In this document: positions 23,808 to 32,173 of the stretch, one piece after another
Position numbering within the stretch: position 1 is the stretch's first letter
Layout: the number at the start of each line of letters is the position of its first letter
Assembly (NCBI GenBank): GCA_021107705.1
Contig: JAIOSJ010000145.1
Span: 1-32,173 of the forward strand
DNA: 32,173 bases
From: Thermoanaerobaculales bacterium
GTDB taxonomy: Bacteria > Acidobacteriota > Thermoanaerobaculia > Thermoanaerobaculales > Sulfomarinibacteraceae
Reading direction: 5' to 3'
Program-made: the position numbers and the translations under genes
The notes under the pieces: generated by a model
Databases searched by the model: none
What the model was told of the DNA's origin: nothing
Seen by the model: the letters and a program-made list of their open reading frames with translations, nothing else

Positions 23808-25769
23808 ATGGCTGATAAGGACTTCCGTCCGTTCGTTCCCGCAAATACTACGATGCCCGAGTTCACCTTCAGAGCTCTGCTGCTGGGGGTGTTGATGGCA
23901 ATCGTGCTTGGCGGCGCCAATGCCTACCTTGGAATGAAGGTCGGCTTGACAGTGGCGGCCACTTTTCCGGCGGCGGTGGTGGCGATGGCGGTTTTGCGCA
24001 TGTTCAAGGCAAACATTCTCGAGGAGAATCTCGCCCGTACGACGGCTTCGGTTGGTGAAAGCCTGGTCGCCGGCGCCATCTTTACGATTCCGGCATTCAT
24101 TCTCACCGGCGCTTGGGACGAATTCCGCTTCCTCGAGGCCTCCCTGATCATGGGAATCGGCGGTGTTCTGGGGGTGCTTTTCGTCATCGTCCTTCGGCGC
24201 ACGCTGGTGGTTGAAAGCAACCTTCCGTTTCCGGAAAGTGTGGCGGCGGCTGAAATCGTCAAGGCGGGCCAGAAGGGTCAGACCGGTGCCGGCCTGGTGT
24301 TCGGCTCGATGGCCATTGCCGCAGCCTGGGAGCTGATCAAGAACTCATACGGGGTGCAGATTATTCGGGACAGCACGAGCACCTTCGTTCATTTCGGTCG
24401 TTCGGTGATCGAGGTGGCCGGAGAGAAGATCACCTACAGGGGCGGAATTCTTTTTTCGACTCCGGAAGCTTCTCCGATGGTGATGGGCGTCGGCTTCATC
24501 GTCGGCCTCCGCATTTCCGCCGTGCTCTTCTGTGGCGCAGTGATTGGATGGTTGGTATTGGTGCCCCTGGCTCTGTTCCTCAACCCGTCTTTGTTTGCCG
24601 GTGTTTCGGGCGAGGCGGGTTACATCGATCTGGCGAACGACGTTTGGTTCACACAGATCCGACCTTTGGCGGTCGGAACGATGATTGTCTCGGCTTTCTA
24701 CACTCTGTTCACCCTTCGGGGTTCTCTGGTGAACGGTGTGCGTCAGGCCCTGTCAGGGCTCTCGATTGCTGGTGGAGAGAGCGAAATCCTTCGCACCGAC
24801 CGAGACCTGAGTGTTCCAAAAGTCTTTGTGGCGATTGCCTTCATGGCGATTCCCATGTTCTTGCTTTATCGCTACTTTTCGGCCTCGAATATGGGCGCCA
24901 TGGTGCTCACAGCCGTGATGTTGGTGTTGGGTCTTTTGTTTGCGGCGGTCGCAGGTTACCTCGTCGGCTTGGTCGGCAACTCCAATAATCCGATCTCCGG
25001 TTTGACCTTGAGTTCCCTCGTCATTGCAGCTCTTTTGATGGTGATGATGGGCGTGACCGGGGTGCACGGCGTGGCCGGTGTTCTCGGTGTGGCCGGTGTG
25101 GTGTGTTGTGCCGCGGGCGTTGCCGGCGACATGATTCAGGATCTCAAGGTCGGTCATATTCTCGGCGGCACGCCGTGGCGCATGGAGTTGGCCGAGATCA
25201 TAGGCGTCATCGGCGCCGCCATGGCTCTGCCGGTAGTTCTGGCAGTTTTGGACAAGGTCTACACCATCGGATCTTCGGAGTTGCCCGCCCCCCAGGCCGG
25301 TTTGATGGCTCTGATGTCCCAGGGTATTGTCGGTGGGGAGATGGCGTGGCCCTTGGTGATCGCCGGTATCTTCTTCGGTGTGGCCCTCATTCTGATTGGT
25401 GCACCGGCGCCGATGCTGATCGCGGTAGGGATGTATCTGCCCTTCCAAACAACTTCAGCGGTGTTCGCGGGCGGTCTCATCAAGAAGGTTTTGGAGTGGT
25501 TCATGGACCGACGTGAGGCGGGGGTGGATGAGCGCAAGAGAGGTGAGAATGCCGGTATTCTGGTCGCCTCGGGGCTCATCGCCGGCCAGAGTCTTATGGC
25601 ATTGATCTTGGCTTTCGTCGTCCTTTACGGCAGCCTGGTGATGAAGCTTCCCGACGGAGAGAGGGTGTTGCCGCGGCTGATGGAAAATTTCTGGCTCGGA
25701 CTGGCTGTTTATCCCTTGTTGTTGGTGTTGTTGGTGGGGATACCGCTGATGCGAGCGAAAAAGGTCTGA
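23808..25769 (+). CDS. OPT family oligopeptide transporter
   Basis: GGANAYLGMKVGLTVAATFPAAVVAMAVLR, NLPFPESVAAAEIVKAGQ, SNNPISGLTLSSLVIAALL, AAGVAGDMIQDLKVGHILGGTPWRME; many TM helices. Confidence 0.95.
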   Translation: MADKDFRPFVPANTTMPEFTFRALLLGVLMAIVLGGANAYLGMKVGLTVAATFPAAVVAMAVLRMFKANILEENLARTTASVGESLVAGAIFTIPAFILTGAWDEFRFLEASLIMGIGGVLGVLFVIVLRRTLVVESNLPFPESVAAAEIVKAGQKGQTGAGLVFGSMAIAAAWELIKNSYGVQIIRDSTSTFVHFGRSVIEVAGEKITYRGGILFSTPEASPMVMGVGFIVGLRISAVLFCGAVIGWLVLVPLALFLNPSLFAGVSGEAGYIDLANDVWFTQIRPLAVGTMIVSAFYTLFTLRGSLVNGVRQALSGLSIAGGESEILRTDRDLSVPKVFVAIAFMAIPMFLLYRYFSASNMGAMVLTAVMLVLGLLFAAVAGYLVGLVGNSNNPISGLTLSSLVIAALLMVMMGVTGVHGVAGVLGVAGVVCCAAGVAGDMIQDLKVGHILGGTPWRMELAEIIGVIGAAMALPVVLAVLDKVYTIGSSELPAPQAGLMALMSQGIVGGEMAWPLVIAGIFFGVALILIGAPAPMLIAVGMYLPFQTTSAVFAGGLIKKVLEWFMDRREAGVDERKRGENAGILVASGLIAGQSLMALILAFVVLYGSLVMKLPDGERVLPRLMENFWLGLAVYPLLLVLLVGIPLMRAKKV

Positions 25770-25812
25770 TTACGGTAGAATTGCGACGATGATAAGCAGG
25801 TGGAGGGTTGAG

Positions 25813-27441
25813 ATGACGAGTTTGGGACGTGCGTGTGGGTTTGGCTGGGTATTTTTCTTGGGGATGCTGGTAATCGGTGCATCTGGAGTTGTCGTGGCCG
25901 AAGATCTCTGTCAGGGGTTTGAAAAAGAGGGCCTCGTGACGCGACTCGACGGGCCACATGGCGTGATCGACGGGACCCTGGCGTCGGCCGATGATCTTAG
26001 GGCTCTGATTGAAGGCCAGAATGATGCTTTCTCCGCTGTTTTGGCCGAAAGGGGGCTCGCGGGGATAACTGAGGCGCTCTTCCATGCCCTTGCCGCCGGT
26101 CAGGTCGTGGAGACTCAACTCGAAAAAGGTGACATCCTCGAGTGGATGACGACGCGCAAGAAAGGCCGTGTGACATCGTTCGGGCCGGTTTGCATGGCGG
26201 CCAATAAGACCTATGAAGCGTTCGAGCTGGAGGTCAAGGAGGAGGGCCTCCTCGAAGATAAGATCCACACCTTTGTTGTTCCCAGGGTGTGCGGTAACTT
26301 GGCTCTCGTCTCGACCAGAACGGTGGTGAAGCCGCTGCCGCCAATTCCGGCGCCGATTGTGCTGTTGGCGATCGACAGAAACTGTGAGAGCGGCATGATC
26401 AAAGTGGACCCAGGCGGTTCATCCGAGGGCGTTCGGATCACGATGAAGACCCAGGATGGGATTGAGAAGGAAGTGGCGCCAGGCGAATTTGAGGATCTCT
26501 ATCGTTACTCCACGCCTCTCATTTTCACTGCTGTGGCGGAGAACACGTCACGCGAAGGCGCTGTTCAGAGAACTGAGAAAACGGTGACGGTGGATGCCTG
26601 TCCGGCGCCGGCGCCGGCCTGTAACTTGACCCTGAGCGGAGGTGACCTCTGGGTTCGGGATGAATTTGTCGTCAATGCCGACGGCCATTGGGCGAAGGAT
26701 GGGCTCGCCCTGCGTATTCTGGACGGCAAGGGTGATGAGGTGGAGCGGCTGGTCCCTGCACCGGCGCTGCCCTACACCACGTCGATCAGCAAGCCGGGTT
26801 TCTACCGGGTTCAGGGTGGGGCCACAAATGAGGTCGGTGAAACGGCGGGGTGCGAGGCCATGGTCTACGTTCGGCCGCGCTGGAACGTCAGGGCGCAGGC
26901 GGTGAACATCAGCCCGACCGACAGGGAACAGACTTTTGTTCTTCCGGGTAGCGATGTCCGGACCGTCGGCTTCGACAGCGGCCTCGGAGCGGAAGTGGGT
27001 CTCGAGTACCGTGCGACCCGAAGACTCGGCATCGAGGTTGGCGTGATGGCCGGTAGCGTTGACAGCCACTTGCGGCGCGATGTTTTCGGTCTGAATGCTG
27101 CCGACAGCGATTCGCTGGGTCTGACGACCTTCATCGGCGCCTTGAATTTCCACCTGACGAAGCAACCTGGGGTCGATTTCTACCTCGGTCCGGTGGTGGC
27201 CCTGATGGATGTCGGTGATGCCTCTTTCGAACTGCTTGGAGATACGGTCGACTTCGAGGGTGGGTCCGATTTCGGCTGGGGAGGTCAAATTGGTATCGAT
27301 GTGCCTTTGAGTCGGGCAACGGCGTGGGGTCTTCATCTCGGACTGCGTTTCCTCGATATCGACCTGGATGATGACGCGGACGCAGGATCGGTGAGATTGG
27401 ATCCTTTCATCGCCGGTCTGGGTCTGTCCTACGGCTTCTGA
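25813..27441 (+). CDS. Exported protein with C-terminal outer-membrane beta-barrel
   Basis: Signal peptide MTSLGRACGFGWVFFLGMLVIGASGVVVAE; C-terminal alternating strands ending LDPFIAGLGLSYGF. Confidence 0.75.
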   Translation: MTSLGRACGFGWVFFLGMLVIGASGVVVAEDLCQGFEKEGLVTRLDGPHGVIDGTLASADDLRALIEGQNDAFSAVLAERGLAGITEALFHALAAGQVVETQLEKGDILEWMTTRKKGRVTSFGPVCMAANKTYEAFELEVKEEGLLEDKIHTFVVPRVCGNLALVSTRTVVKPLPPIPAPIVLLAIDRNCESGMIKVDPGGSSEGVRITMKTQDGIEKEVAPGEFEDLYRYSTPLIFTAVAENTSREGAVQRTEKTVTVDACPAPAPACNLTLSGGDLWVRDEFVVNADGHWAKDGLALRILDGKGDEVERLVPAPALPYTTSISKPGFYRVQGGATNEVGETAGCEAMVYVRPRWNVRAQAVNISPTDREQTFVLPGSDVRTVGFDSGLGAEVGLEYRATRRLGIEVGVMAGSVDSHLRRDVFGLNAADSDSLGLTTFIGALNFHLTKQPGVDFYLGPVVALMDVGDASFELLGDTVDFEGGSDFGWGGQIGIDVPLSRATAWGLHLGLRFLDIDLDDDADAGSVRLDPFIAGLGLSYGF

Positions 27442-27465
27442 GCCGATGGTCGAACGGTAGCCCCA

Positions 27466-27489
27466 AAGGGGTGACTTTGGTCACCCTTT
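27466..27489 (+). terminator. Terminator-like hairpin after the beta-barrel gene
   Basis: AAGGGGTGAC-TTTG-GTCACCCTTT stem (10 bp, one G-U); no long T-run. Confidence 0.45.
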
Positions 27490-27533
27490 CAAGGGGGGGC
27501 GCCCATACGCCCATAAGGAATGCGGGTTAAGTC

Positions 27534-27872
27534 GTGGTTGCTCAATGGGAACTCGGCGAATTGTTGCCGATCCGTCTGGCGGAGTGGGTCGAAAAGGATG
27601 GTGTCGTCGTCGTGCGATGCCCCCGACCCACCGGGCGCGGCTTCCGAGATCTTCAGGCGTGGTTTAGCTGGTGGACCGGTCCGCAGCGGATTCGGCTGGA
27701 CGAAATCGGTAGTGCCGCGTGGCGGCTCTTCGACGGTGAGACCACCCTCGGCCGGGTTACCGAGGTCCTCGAGAACGAAATGAATGCCTGTGATGGCGAA
27801 GCGATGGAGGACCGAGTCGATCTCTTCGTTCGAGTTCTCCTACGCGAGCGAATGCTCGAGCTGAGAGCGTGA
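27534..27872 (+). CDS. PqqD-family protein (stand-alone)
   Basis: IRLDEIGSAAWRLFDGETTLGRVTEVLENEM...RVDLFVRVLLRERMLEL; GTG start. Confidence 0.7.
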   Translation: MVAQWELGELLPIRLAEWVEKDGVVVVRCPRPTGRGFRDLQAWFSWWTGPQRIRLDEIGSAAWRLFDGETTLGRVTEVLENEMNACDGEAMEDRVDLFVRVLLRERMLELRA

Positions 27873-27910
27873 GAAGCTAAAGGTTCAGTCGTCCGCAAAA
27901 ACCCGGAAGA

Positions 27911-28095
27911 AAAAACACAGAGACACAGAGAACACAGAGCCGCACAGAGATTGTTTTCAACGGAACCGCCGGTCCGTGCCCGGCATGCGGACTTCGTCCG
28001 CGAGCGGCAAATGGAGGAACAGATGTCAAGAACGAGTTCTTGTCATCCGTTGCTCCTTTGCCTCAGTGCTCTCTGTGTTCTCTGTGTTGGTTTTT
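27911..28095. repeat. CACAGAG-type palindromic repeat element
   Basis: ACACAGAGAACACAGAG (27923-27939) is an exact inverted match of CTCTGTGTTCTCTGTGT (28071-28087); inner hairpin CAAGAAC-GA-GTTCTTG. Confidence 0.8.
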
Positions 28096-28126
28096 GCGCG
28101 TGGCTCAGAATTTGGTCGACAGCTTC

Positions 28127-29557
28127 CTACGATGCGCCACGGCCGAAGAGGACGGCCGGGATGGTTTTGAGGATGATTTTGAGGTCCGACCACAGGGACC
28201 ACTGGTCGATGTACTTGAGGTCCAGCCTCGTCCAGTGGTCGAAGTCGTCGATTGCGGCCCTCCCCGAGACCTGCCACAGACCGGTGAGTCCGGGCTTCAT
28301 CGAAAGGCGTCGTCTCTGCCAGCGGGAGTAGTGCATGACCTCATCAGGTATGGGCGGGCGTGGTCCGACCAAGGACATATGGCCGAGGAAGATGTTCACC
28401 AACTGAGGAAGTTCATCCAGTGAGAATCTCCTGAGCAGCCGTCCGATTCGGGTGATACGTGGGTCATTCCGGGCCTTGAAGGCGTGTCCGTTCACCTGGT
28501 TGAGGTGAGCAACTTCGTCGCGGCGAGCTTCGGCGTCCTGCACCATGGTGCGAAATTTGAATAGCTTGAACCGACGCCCGTTGAGGCCGCATCGTTCCTG
28601 GACGAAAAATACGGGACCGCGGGAGGTGACCTTATTTGCCATGCCAAGCAGGAGGAACAGGGGTGAGAGCACAATCAGGCCCGTGAAAGAAACCACCACG
28701 TCGGCAAGCCTCTTGAGGAACAGGGGGAAGGGAGATGCCGGCGTTGTCGTGAAGGTGAGCAGGGGAATGCCCTCGAGTTCTTCGAGCAGGACCCGTGCCT
28801 TGAGGTGGGGGAAGAACAGGGCGACGCGAGCCCTGATTCCAAGCTCCGAGCACAAGAGGACGGCGTCCTCAAACTCGTCCAGCCGGCGTCGGGAGAGAAT
28901 GAAGAAGACCTCGTCAACCACCTCTTCCTGAAGAATACGGGGCAAATCGTCGGCGCCTCCAAGAACCTCAAAATCGGCGAATTTCTCGGGAATCTCTCCG
29001 TTTGGGGCGACGAAACCGATCATCTTGAGACCCCAGTGAGGATGGGAATTGATGATGCGTGCGACCTCGGCTGAGCGGGAGTTCAGGCCGACGATGAGCA
29101 GGGTTCGAAAGTTGAATCCGCGGCGCCGCACCTGTTGTGCCAGGGTACGGAGGGCGAGCTTCTCGGCGAGGAGGAAAAGGAGGTTGAGCCCGGCGAAGAG
29201 ACCGAGAAAAGGCCGCGAGAGAAAATCCAACCGAAGCAGCCAACCGGCGGCCGCCAAGCTGAGGACTCCAAGAGCTACGACCTGAAGAACGTGCCATGCC
29301 TCTGCCGAGAGTGAAACCATGCGGCGAGATGTGTAGGCCTCCTGGGTGAGCAGAAGAATCGTCCAGATCGGAACGACCAGGGCCAACAGACCGAGATATC
29401 GGGACAGAGGATAGAGTTCGGTGGGGAAGATTCCCGGAAAGAGCTGCGGAGCAAGGTGAGAGCGCACCACCCAGGCAAGCAGAAAGGCCGCGACGGTGAG
29501 AACAACGTCGGTCAACCACACCCAGTAGGCGACGGTTTTGGCTCTTTCCTTCAGCAC
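28127..29557 (-). CDS. Exopolysaccharide biosynthesis polyprenyl glycosylphosphotransferase (WbaP/sugar transferase type)
   Basis: C-terminal KRLADVVVSFTGLIVLSPLF, GRRFKLFKFRTMVQDAE, RRFSLDELPQLVNIFLGHMSLVGPRPP, KPGLTGLWQVSGR. Confidence 0.93.
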   Translation of the reverse strand: MLKERAKTVAYWVWLTDVVLTVAAFLLAWVVRSHLAPQLFPGIFPTELYPLSRYLGLLALVVPIWTILLLTQEAYTSRRMVSLSAEAWHVLQVVALGVLSLAAAGWLLRLDFLSRPFLGLFAGLNLLFLLAEKLALRTLAQQVRRRGFNFRTLLIVGLNSRSAEVARIINSHPHWGLKMIGFVAPNGEIPEKFADFEVLGGADDLPRILQEEVVDEVFFILSRRRLDEFEDAVLLCSELGIRARVALFFPHLKARVLLEELEGIPLLTFTTTPASPFPLFLKRLADVVVSFTGLIVLSPLFLLLGMANKVTSRGPVFFVQERCGLNGRRFKLFKFRTMVQDAEARRDEVAHLNQVNGHAFKARNDPRITRIGRLLRRFSLDELPQLVNIFLGHMSLVGPRPPIPDEVMHYSRWQRRRLSMKPGLTGLWQVSGRAAIDDFDHWTRLDLKYIDQWSLWSDLKIILKTIPAVLFGRGAS

Positions 29558-30642
29558 AGCGACTCCAACAGTTTCTCATACGCGTCGGTTACGGACTCCC
29601 AACTGTAGCCGGCCCGAGCGCGTTTCGTCGAAGCGGCGCTGAGTTCCTTCAGACGCGGGGTGTCTTCCAGCAGTTCTGAGAGTCGTTGCGTCAGGTTGTT
29701 CTGTTCCTCAAAAGTAAAGAAGAGGCCGGCCGTGCGGGCCACTTCGCGGTTTTCGGGCGTGTCATACACAAAAATCGGCCTGCCGGCGCCCATGGCTTCA
29801 ACCAGCGCCGGATGGGTTCCCCCAACTTCGGTGGCGTGGATGTAGGCTCGGCAGTTGAACAATAACTCACGATATCCCTCGCCGTAGATCGGTCCCGGCA
29901 GAAGGACTCTCTCGTCGGCCGCCTCTCGGATACGGTGAGCCAATTCAGGAGCGTATGGCGCCCCGCCGACCATCACGAGTTTGCGCTCAGTTTCAAGATT
30001 TGCCCAGGCTGCGGCGACGCGATCGGGGTTGTTCTCCGGTTCGAAGCGGGAGACGTAGAGTCCGTATTCGCCCTTTTCAAGCCCAAGCGAATCCAGGGCT
30101 TGGGTCCCGACAGGTCGTTCGAGGTCGGATCCATAGGCGATCATCGTGGTTTCGGTCTTGTAGGTCTGGCGGTAATAGCTCTGGATGACCTCGGCATCGG
30201 TGATGACCCTGTCAGGCAGAAGGGCGGCGAGGCGCTCACAGAGACGATAGTAGGTTCGACCGGCCCATCCCCACTTGCGCCGGTTGCGTTCCAAGCCGTC
30301 CACGTTCAGAGCCACCGGTATTCCACCGAGTTGGAGAATGCGCACGAAGGGGGCATTGGCGGCGTTACACATGAGTACCGCATCGTAGCCTCGACGAAGG
30401 GCGTGAAAGGCGGAAAAAAAAGTGTGGCTGACGGTTTCGAGGTGTTTGCTGCGAATCGCGGGGATTACCACAATGTTCATGCCGCGGTAGGTCTTCAGAT
30501 CCGGGTCAACGAAGGCAGAACGACCGTAAACCCAGACCTCGTGACCCCGCTCGACGAGCCTGCGACCGAGTTCCTCCGCGAAGGTTTCGAACCCACCGTA
30601 GGACGCGGGCACACCTCGGGTTCCGAGAATCGCCAGTTTCAC
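29551..30642 (-). CDS. Glycosyltransferase with DUF1972-type N-terminus (GT4-like)
   Basis: MKLAILGTRGVPASYGGFETFAEELGRRLVERGHEVWVYGR; C-terminal GGTHPALVEAMGAGRPIFVYDTPENREV. Confidence 0.9.
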   Translation of the reverse strand: MKLAILGTRGVPASYGGFETFAEELGRRLVERGHEVWVYGRSAFVDPDLKTYRGMNIVVIPAIRSKHLETVSHTFFSAFHALRRGYDAVLMCNAANAPFVRILQLGGIPVALNVDGLERNRRKWGWAGRTYYRLCERLAALLPDRVITDAEVIQSYYRQTYKTETTMIAYGSDLERPVGTQALDSLGLEKGEYGLYVSRFEPENNPDRVAAAWANLETERKLVMVGGAPYAPELAHRIREAADERVLLPGPIYGEGYRELLFNCRAYIHATEVGGTHPALVEAMGAGRPIFVYDTPENREVARTAGLFFTFEEQNNLTQRLSELLEDTPRLKELSAASTKRARAGYSWESVTDAYEKLLESLC

Positions 30643-31724
30643 GAAGCATCGACCTCCTTTGTCCGTCCTGTCGGTCTACGGAACCAATGCGAAACCTGTC
30701 GGGACGATGCCTTGGACCTGCTCAGAACCCACCGGCGTCGTTTCCATGCATCGCTGCGCAGGCGCCAGGCCTCGAGGAGGGCCGGGAAAGACTGTCGCTC
30801 GATCGTCAGGCAGGCGCCGACGACCACGAGATCCCTCATTAGCCACCAAGGAAAACAGCGAAGGTGCCATGCAAGATCAGCGCAGTGGACGCGCAGGAGG
30901 AATCGATTCCTCACCGAGAGCCGATTGATATTCGCCTGATCCCGGCGGCCGAGTTCCAGGCGGAAGCCGCGTCCGTGGTGGGCCAGGGCCTCGGGTACGA
31001 ACAGGCAGCGCCAAGCCCTCCACTGGAGCCGCCAGGCGAGTTCGGCATCCTCTCGATAGGCAAAGAACGAAGAGGGAAAGACCTCACCGTCGGGGTAGGC
31101 CACGTCTTCGAGTGCGGTGCGACGAAAAAGGGTTGCCGCCCCGGTCCCACCAAAGACCCAGGCTCGATCCTTGGGGGCGTGGTCGAGTCCCGCTCCGGCC
31201 AGCCGATCGAAGTGACGGCCTTGAGGAGTGACCACCATGGCGGCGGCGTCGATGATATCCGTAGGTTCGAGATTTGGGCCCGCAGCACGCACCAGGAGTC
31301 CCGTGACCGATCCGATCTCGATGCTTTCAGGACTCTCCAGAGCGGCGTCGAAGAGACGTGCGACATAATCCGGTTGTGGGGCGCAGTCGGGATTGAGCAG
31401 CAAGACCCAGGGGGAGTCGGTTCGGGTCAGGGCGCGATTCATGCCGCCGGTAAAGCCGGTGTTGTGCTCCAGTCTTACGACTTCGGCGCCCGCCCTTTCG
31501 GCCATGAGGCAAGAGTCGTCGGTCGAACAGTTGCCGAGGACGACAAGCCGGTCATGAGATGGTTCCATGCTGCGAACTGCCCCAAGACAGGCGGCGCGGA
31601 CCTCAGCACTGCTGAAGGGGACTATCACAACGTCAAAGTGGGGTTGTTCAAGCACAACCGGCATGGTGGCACAGTTGTCCGGGAGGTTCCACTGTTGGGG
31701 TCCTGCGCCGGTCGTATTGGACAC
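30639..31724 (-). CDS. Family 2 glycosyltransferase (rhamnosyltransferase-like)
   Basis: FDVVIVPFSSAEVRAACLGAV, LEHNTGFTGGMNRALTRTDSPWVLLLNPDCAP, GGTGAATLFRRTALEDV. Confidence 0.88.
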   Translation of the reverse strand: MSNTTGAGPQQWNLPDNCATMPVVLEQPHFDVVIVPFSSAEVRAACLGAVRSMEPSHDRLVVLGNCSTDDSCLMAERAGAEVVRLEHNTGFTGGMNRALTRTDSPWVLLLNPDCAPQPDYVARLFDAALESPESIEIGSVTGLLVRAAGPNLEPTDIIDAAAMVVTPQGRHFDRLAGAGLDHAPKDRAWVFGGTGAATLFRRTALEDVAYPDGEVFPSSFFAYREDAELAWRLQWRAWRCLFVPEALAHHGRGFRLELGRRDQANINRLSVRNRFLLRVHCADLAWHLRCFPWWLMRDLVVVGACLTIERQSFPALLEAWRLRSDAWKRRRWVLSRSKASSRQVSHWFRRPTGRTKEVDAS

Positions 31725-31778
31725 CTGGGTAGAAGTCCCAGGTTACAGGTTCAGAAAACACAACGCGCTCCTCGAACT

Positions 31779-31824
31779 GAGACCTGAGACCTGCAGCCTG
31801 AGACCCGAGACCCGAGACCTGAGG
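31779..31824. repeat. 7-bp tandem repeat (GAGACCY)n
   Basis: GAGACCT GAGACCT GCAGCCT GAGACCC GAGACCC GAGACCT GAGG. Confidence 0.85.
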
Positions 31825-31954
31825 TTTTGCCTCGCCTTTCGAAGTTGTTGGAGTGGGAGTTGCTATGAGGTCGCAATTGGGACGCGGAGCTCTTATCCGC
31901 AACGGGTGCCCATGAGAAAGGGCCATCGTATTCCTGGAACAACACAGGAGAAGA

Positions 31955-32053
31955 TCTCGCAGAGAACGCTGAGAACGCAGAGAGAATGTCTTTACGAGAA
32001 ACCCCTCTTCCTTGTCTCCCCCCCCCTGCGACCTCTGTGCTCTTTGCGAGAGA
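31955..32053. repeat. Second, diverged CAGAG-type palindromic repeat element
   Basis: TCTCGCAGAGAACGCTGAGAACGCAGAGAG (left) and CTCTGTGCTCTTTGCGAGAGA (right, inverted). Confidence 0.6.
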
Positions 32054-32173
32054 ATAGTCTTCCTTTTTGTGCATTTTTGCTCCTTTTTGTGGCTATTTCC
32101 CCCTCTTCGTGGCGTTGCCCTGGGATATTTCTGAAGACTCAGTCGTATACTGTTCGACCATGACGGCCGTGCG

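Noticed and set aside
24753-25448. 231-aa His-rich ORF antisense to the OPT transporter
   Set aside because: Shadow of the GTG/GCG-rich transmembrane coding sequence.
29935-30939. 334-aa ORF antisense to two glycosyltransferases
   Set aside because: Antisense shadow of well-supported genes.
1-32173. CRISPR array
   Set aside because: No regularly spaced identical repeats with unique spacers and no cas genes; the dispersed elements are far apart and individually placed.
32160-32173. Start of a further plus-strand gene (ATGACGGCCGTGCG, with TATACT at 32146)
   Set aside because: Only four complete codons are visible before the window ends; cannot be supported.

Overview
GC-rich bacterial chromosomal window; gene content suggests an Acidobacteriota-like lineage (inference). 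It holds about 24 credible protein genes: an MglA-type GTPase with a long repetitive tail; a heat-shock cluster hrcA-grpE-dnaK-dnaJ-prmA-rsmE-tatD; alr; a YqgE-family gene; a convergent pair of SseB-like genes; a nucleosidase-like gene and a STAS-domain gene; ilvE; a MamK-like actin ATPase; an N-acetylmuramoyl-L-alanine amidase; a methyltransferase; an LpxL-like acyltransferase; a VapBC-type toxin-antitoxin pair; an OPT transporter; a predicted outer-membrane beta-barrel protein; a stand-alone PqqD-like gene; and a three-gene glycosyltransferase operon. The most unusual signal is a dispersed family of about 140-250 bp elements with inverted ends (CCCGCAYWTCTCACC ... GGTGAGARRTGCGGG). There are five copies or partial copies plus one possible solo end, with shared ends and exchangeable cores (A/D type, B/E type, C type). 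The right end carries GGTGAGAR followed by ATG or GTG, and it supplies the apparent start codons of rsmE and tatD. Elsewhere the same family supplies the C-terminal tails and stop codons of the amidase and the VapC-like toxin. Paired substitutions between copies keep the stems intact, which suggests selection on structure. A second element with perfect 15-bp inverted ends begins exactly at the tatD stop codon, and an inverted repeat contains the mglA stop codon. Other candidates are an orphan promoter-to-terminator unit that looks like a small RNA, and a structured non-coding region next to vapBC. No tRNA, rRNA or CRISPR was found. All calls are by eye from sequence; no database search was run.
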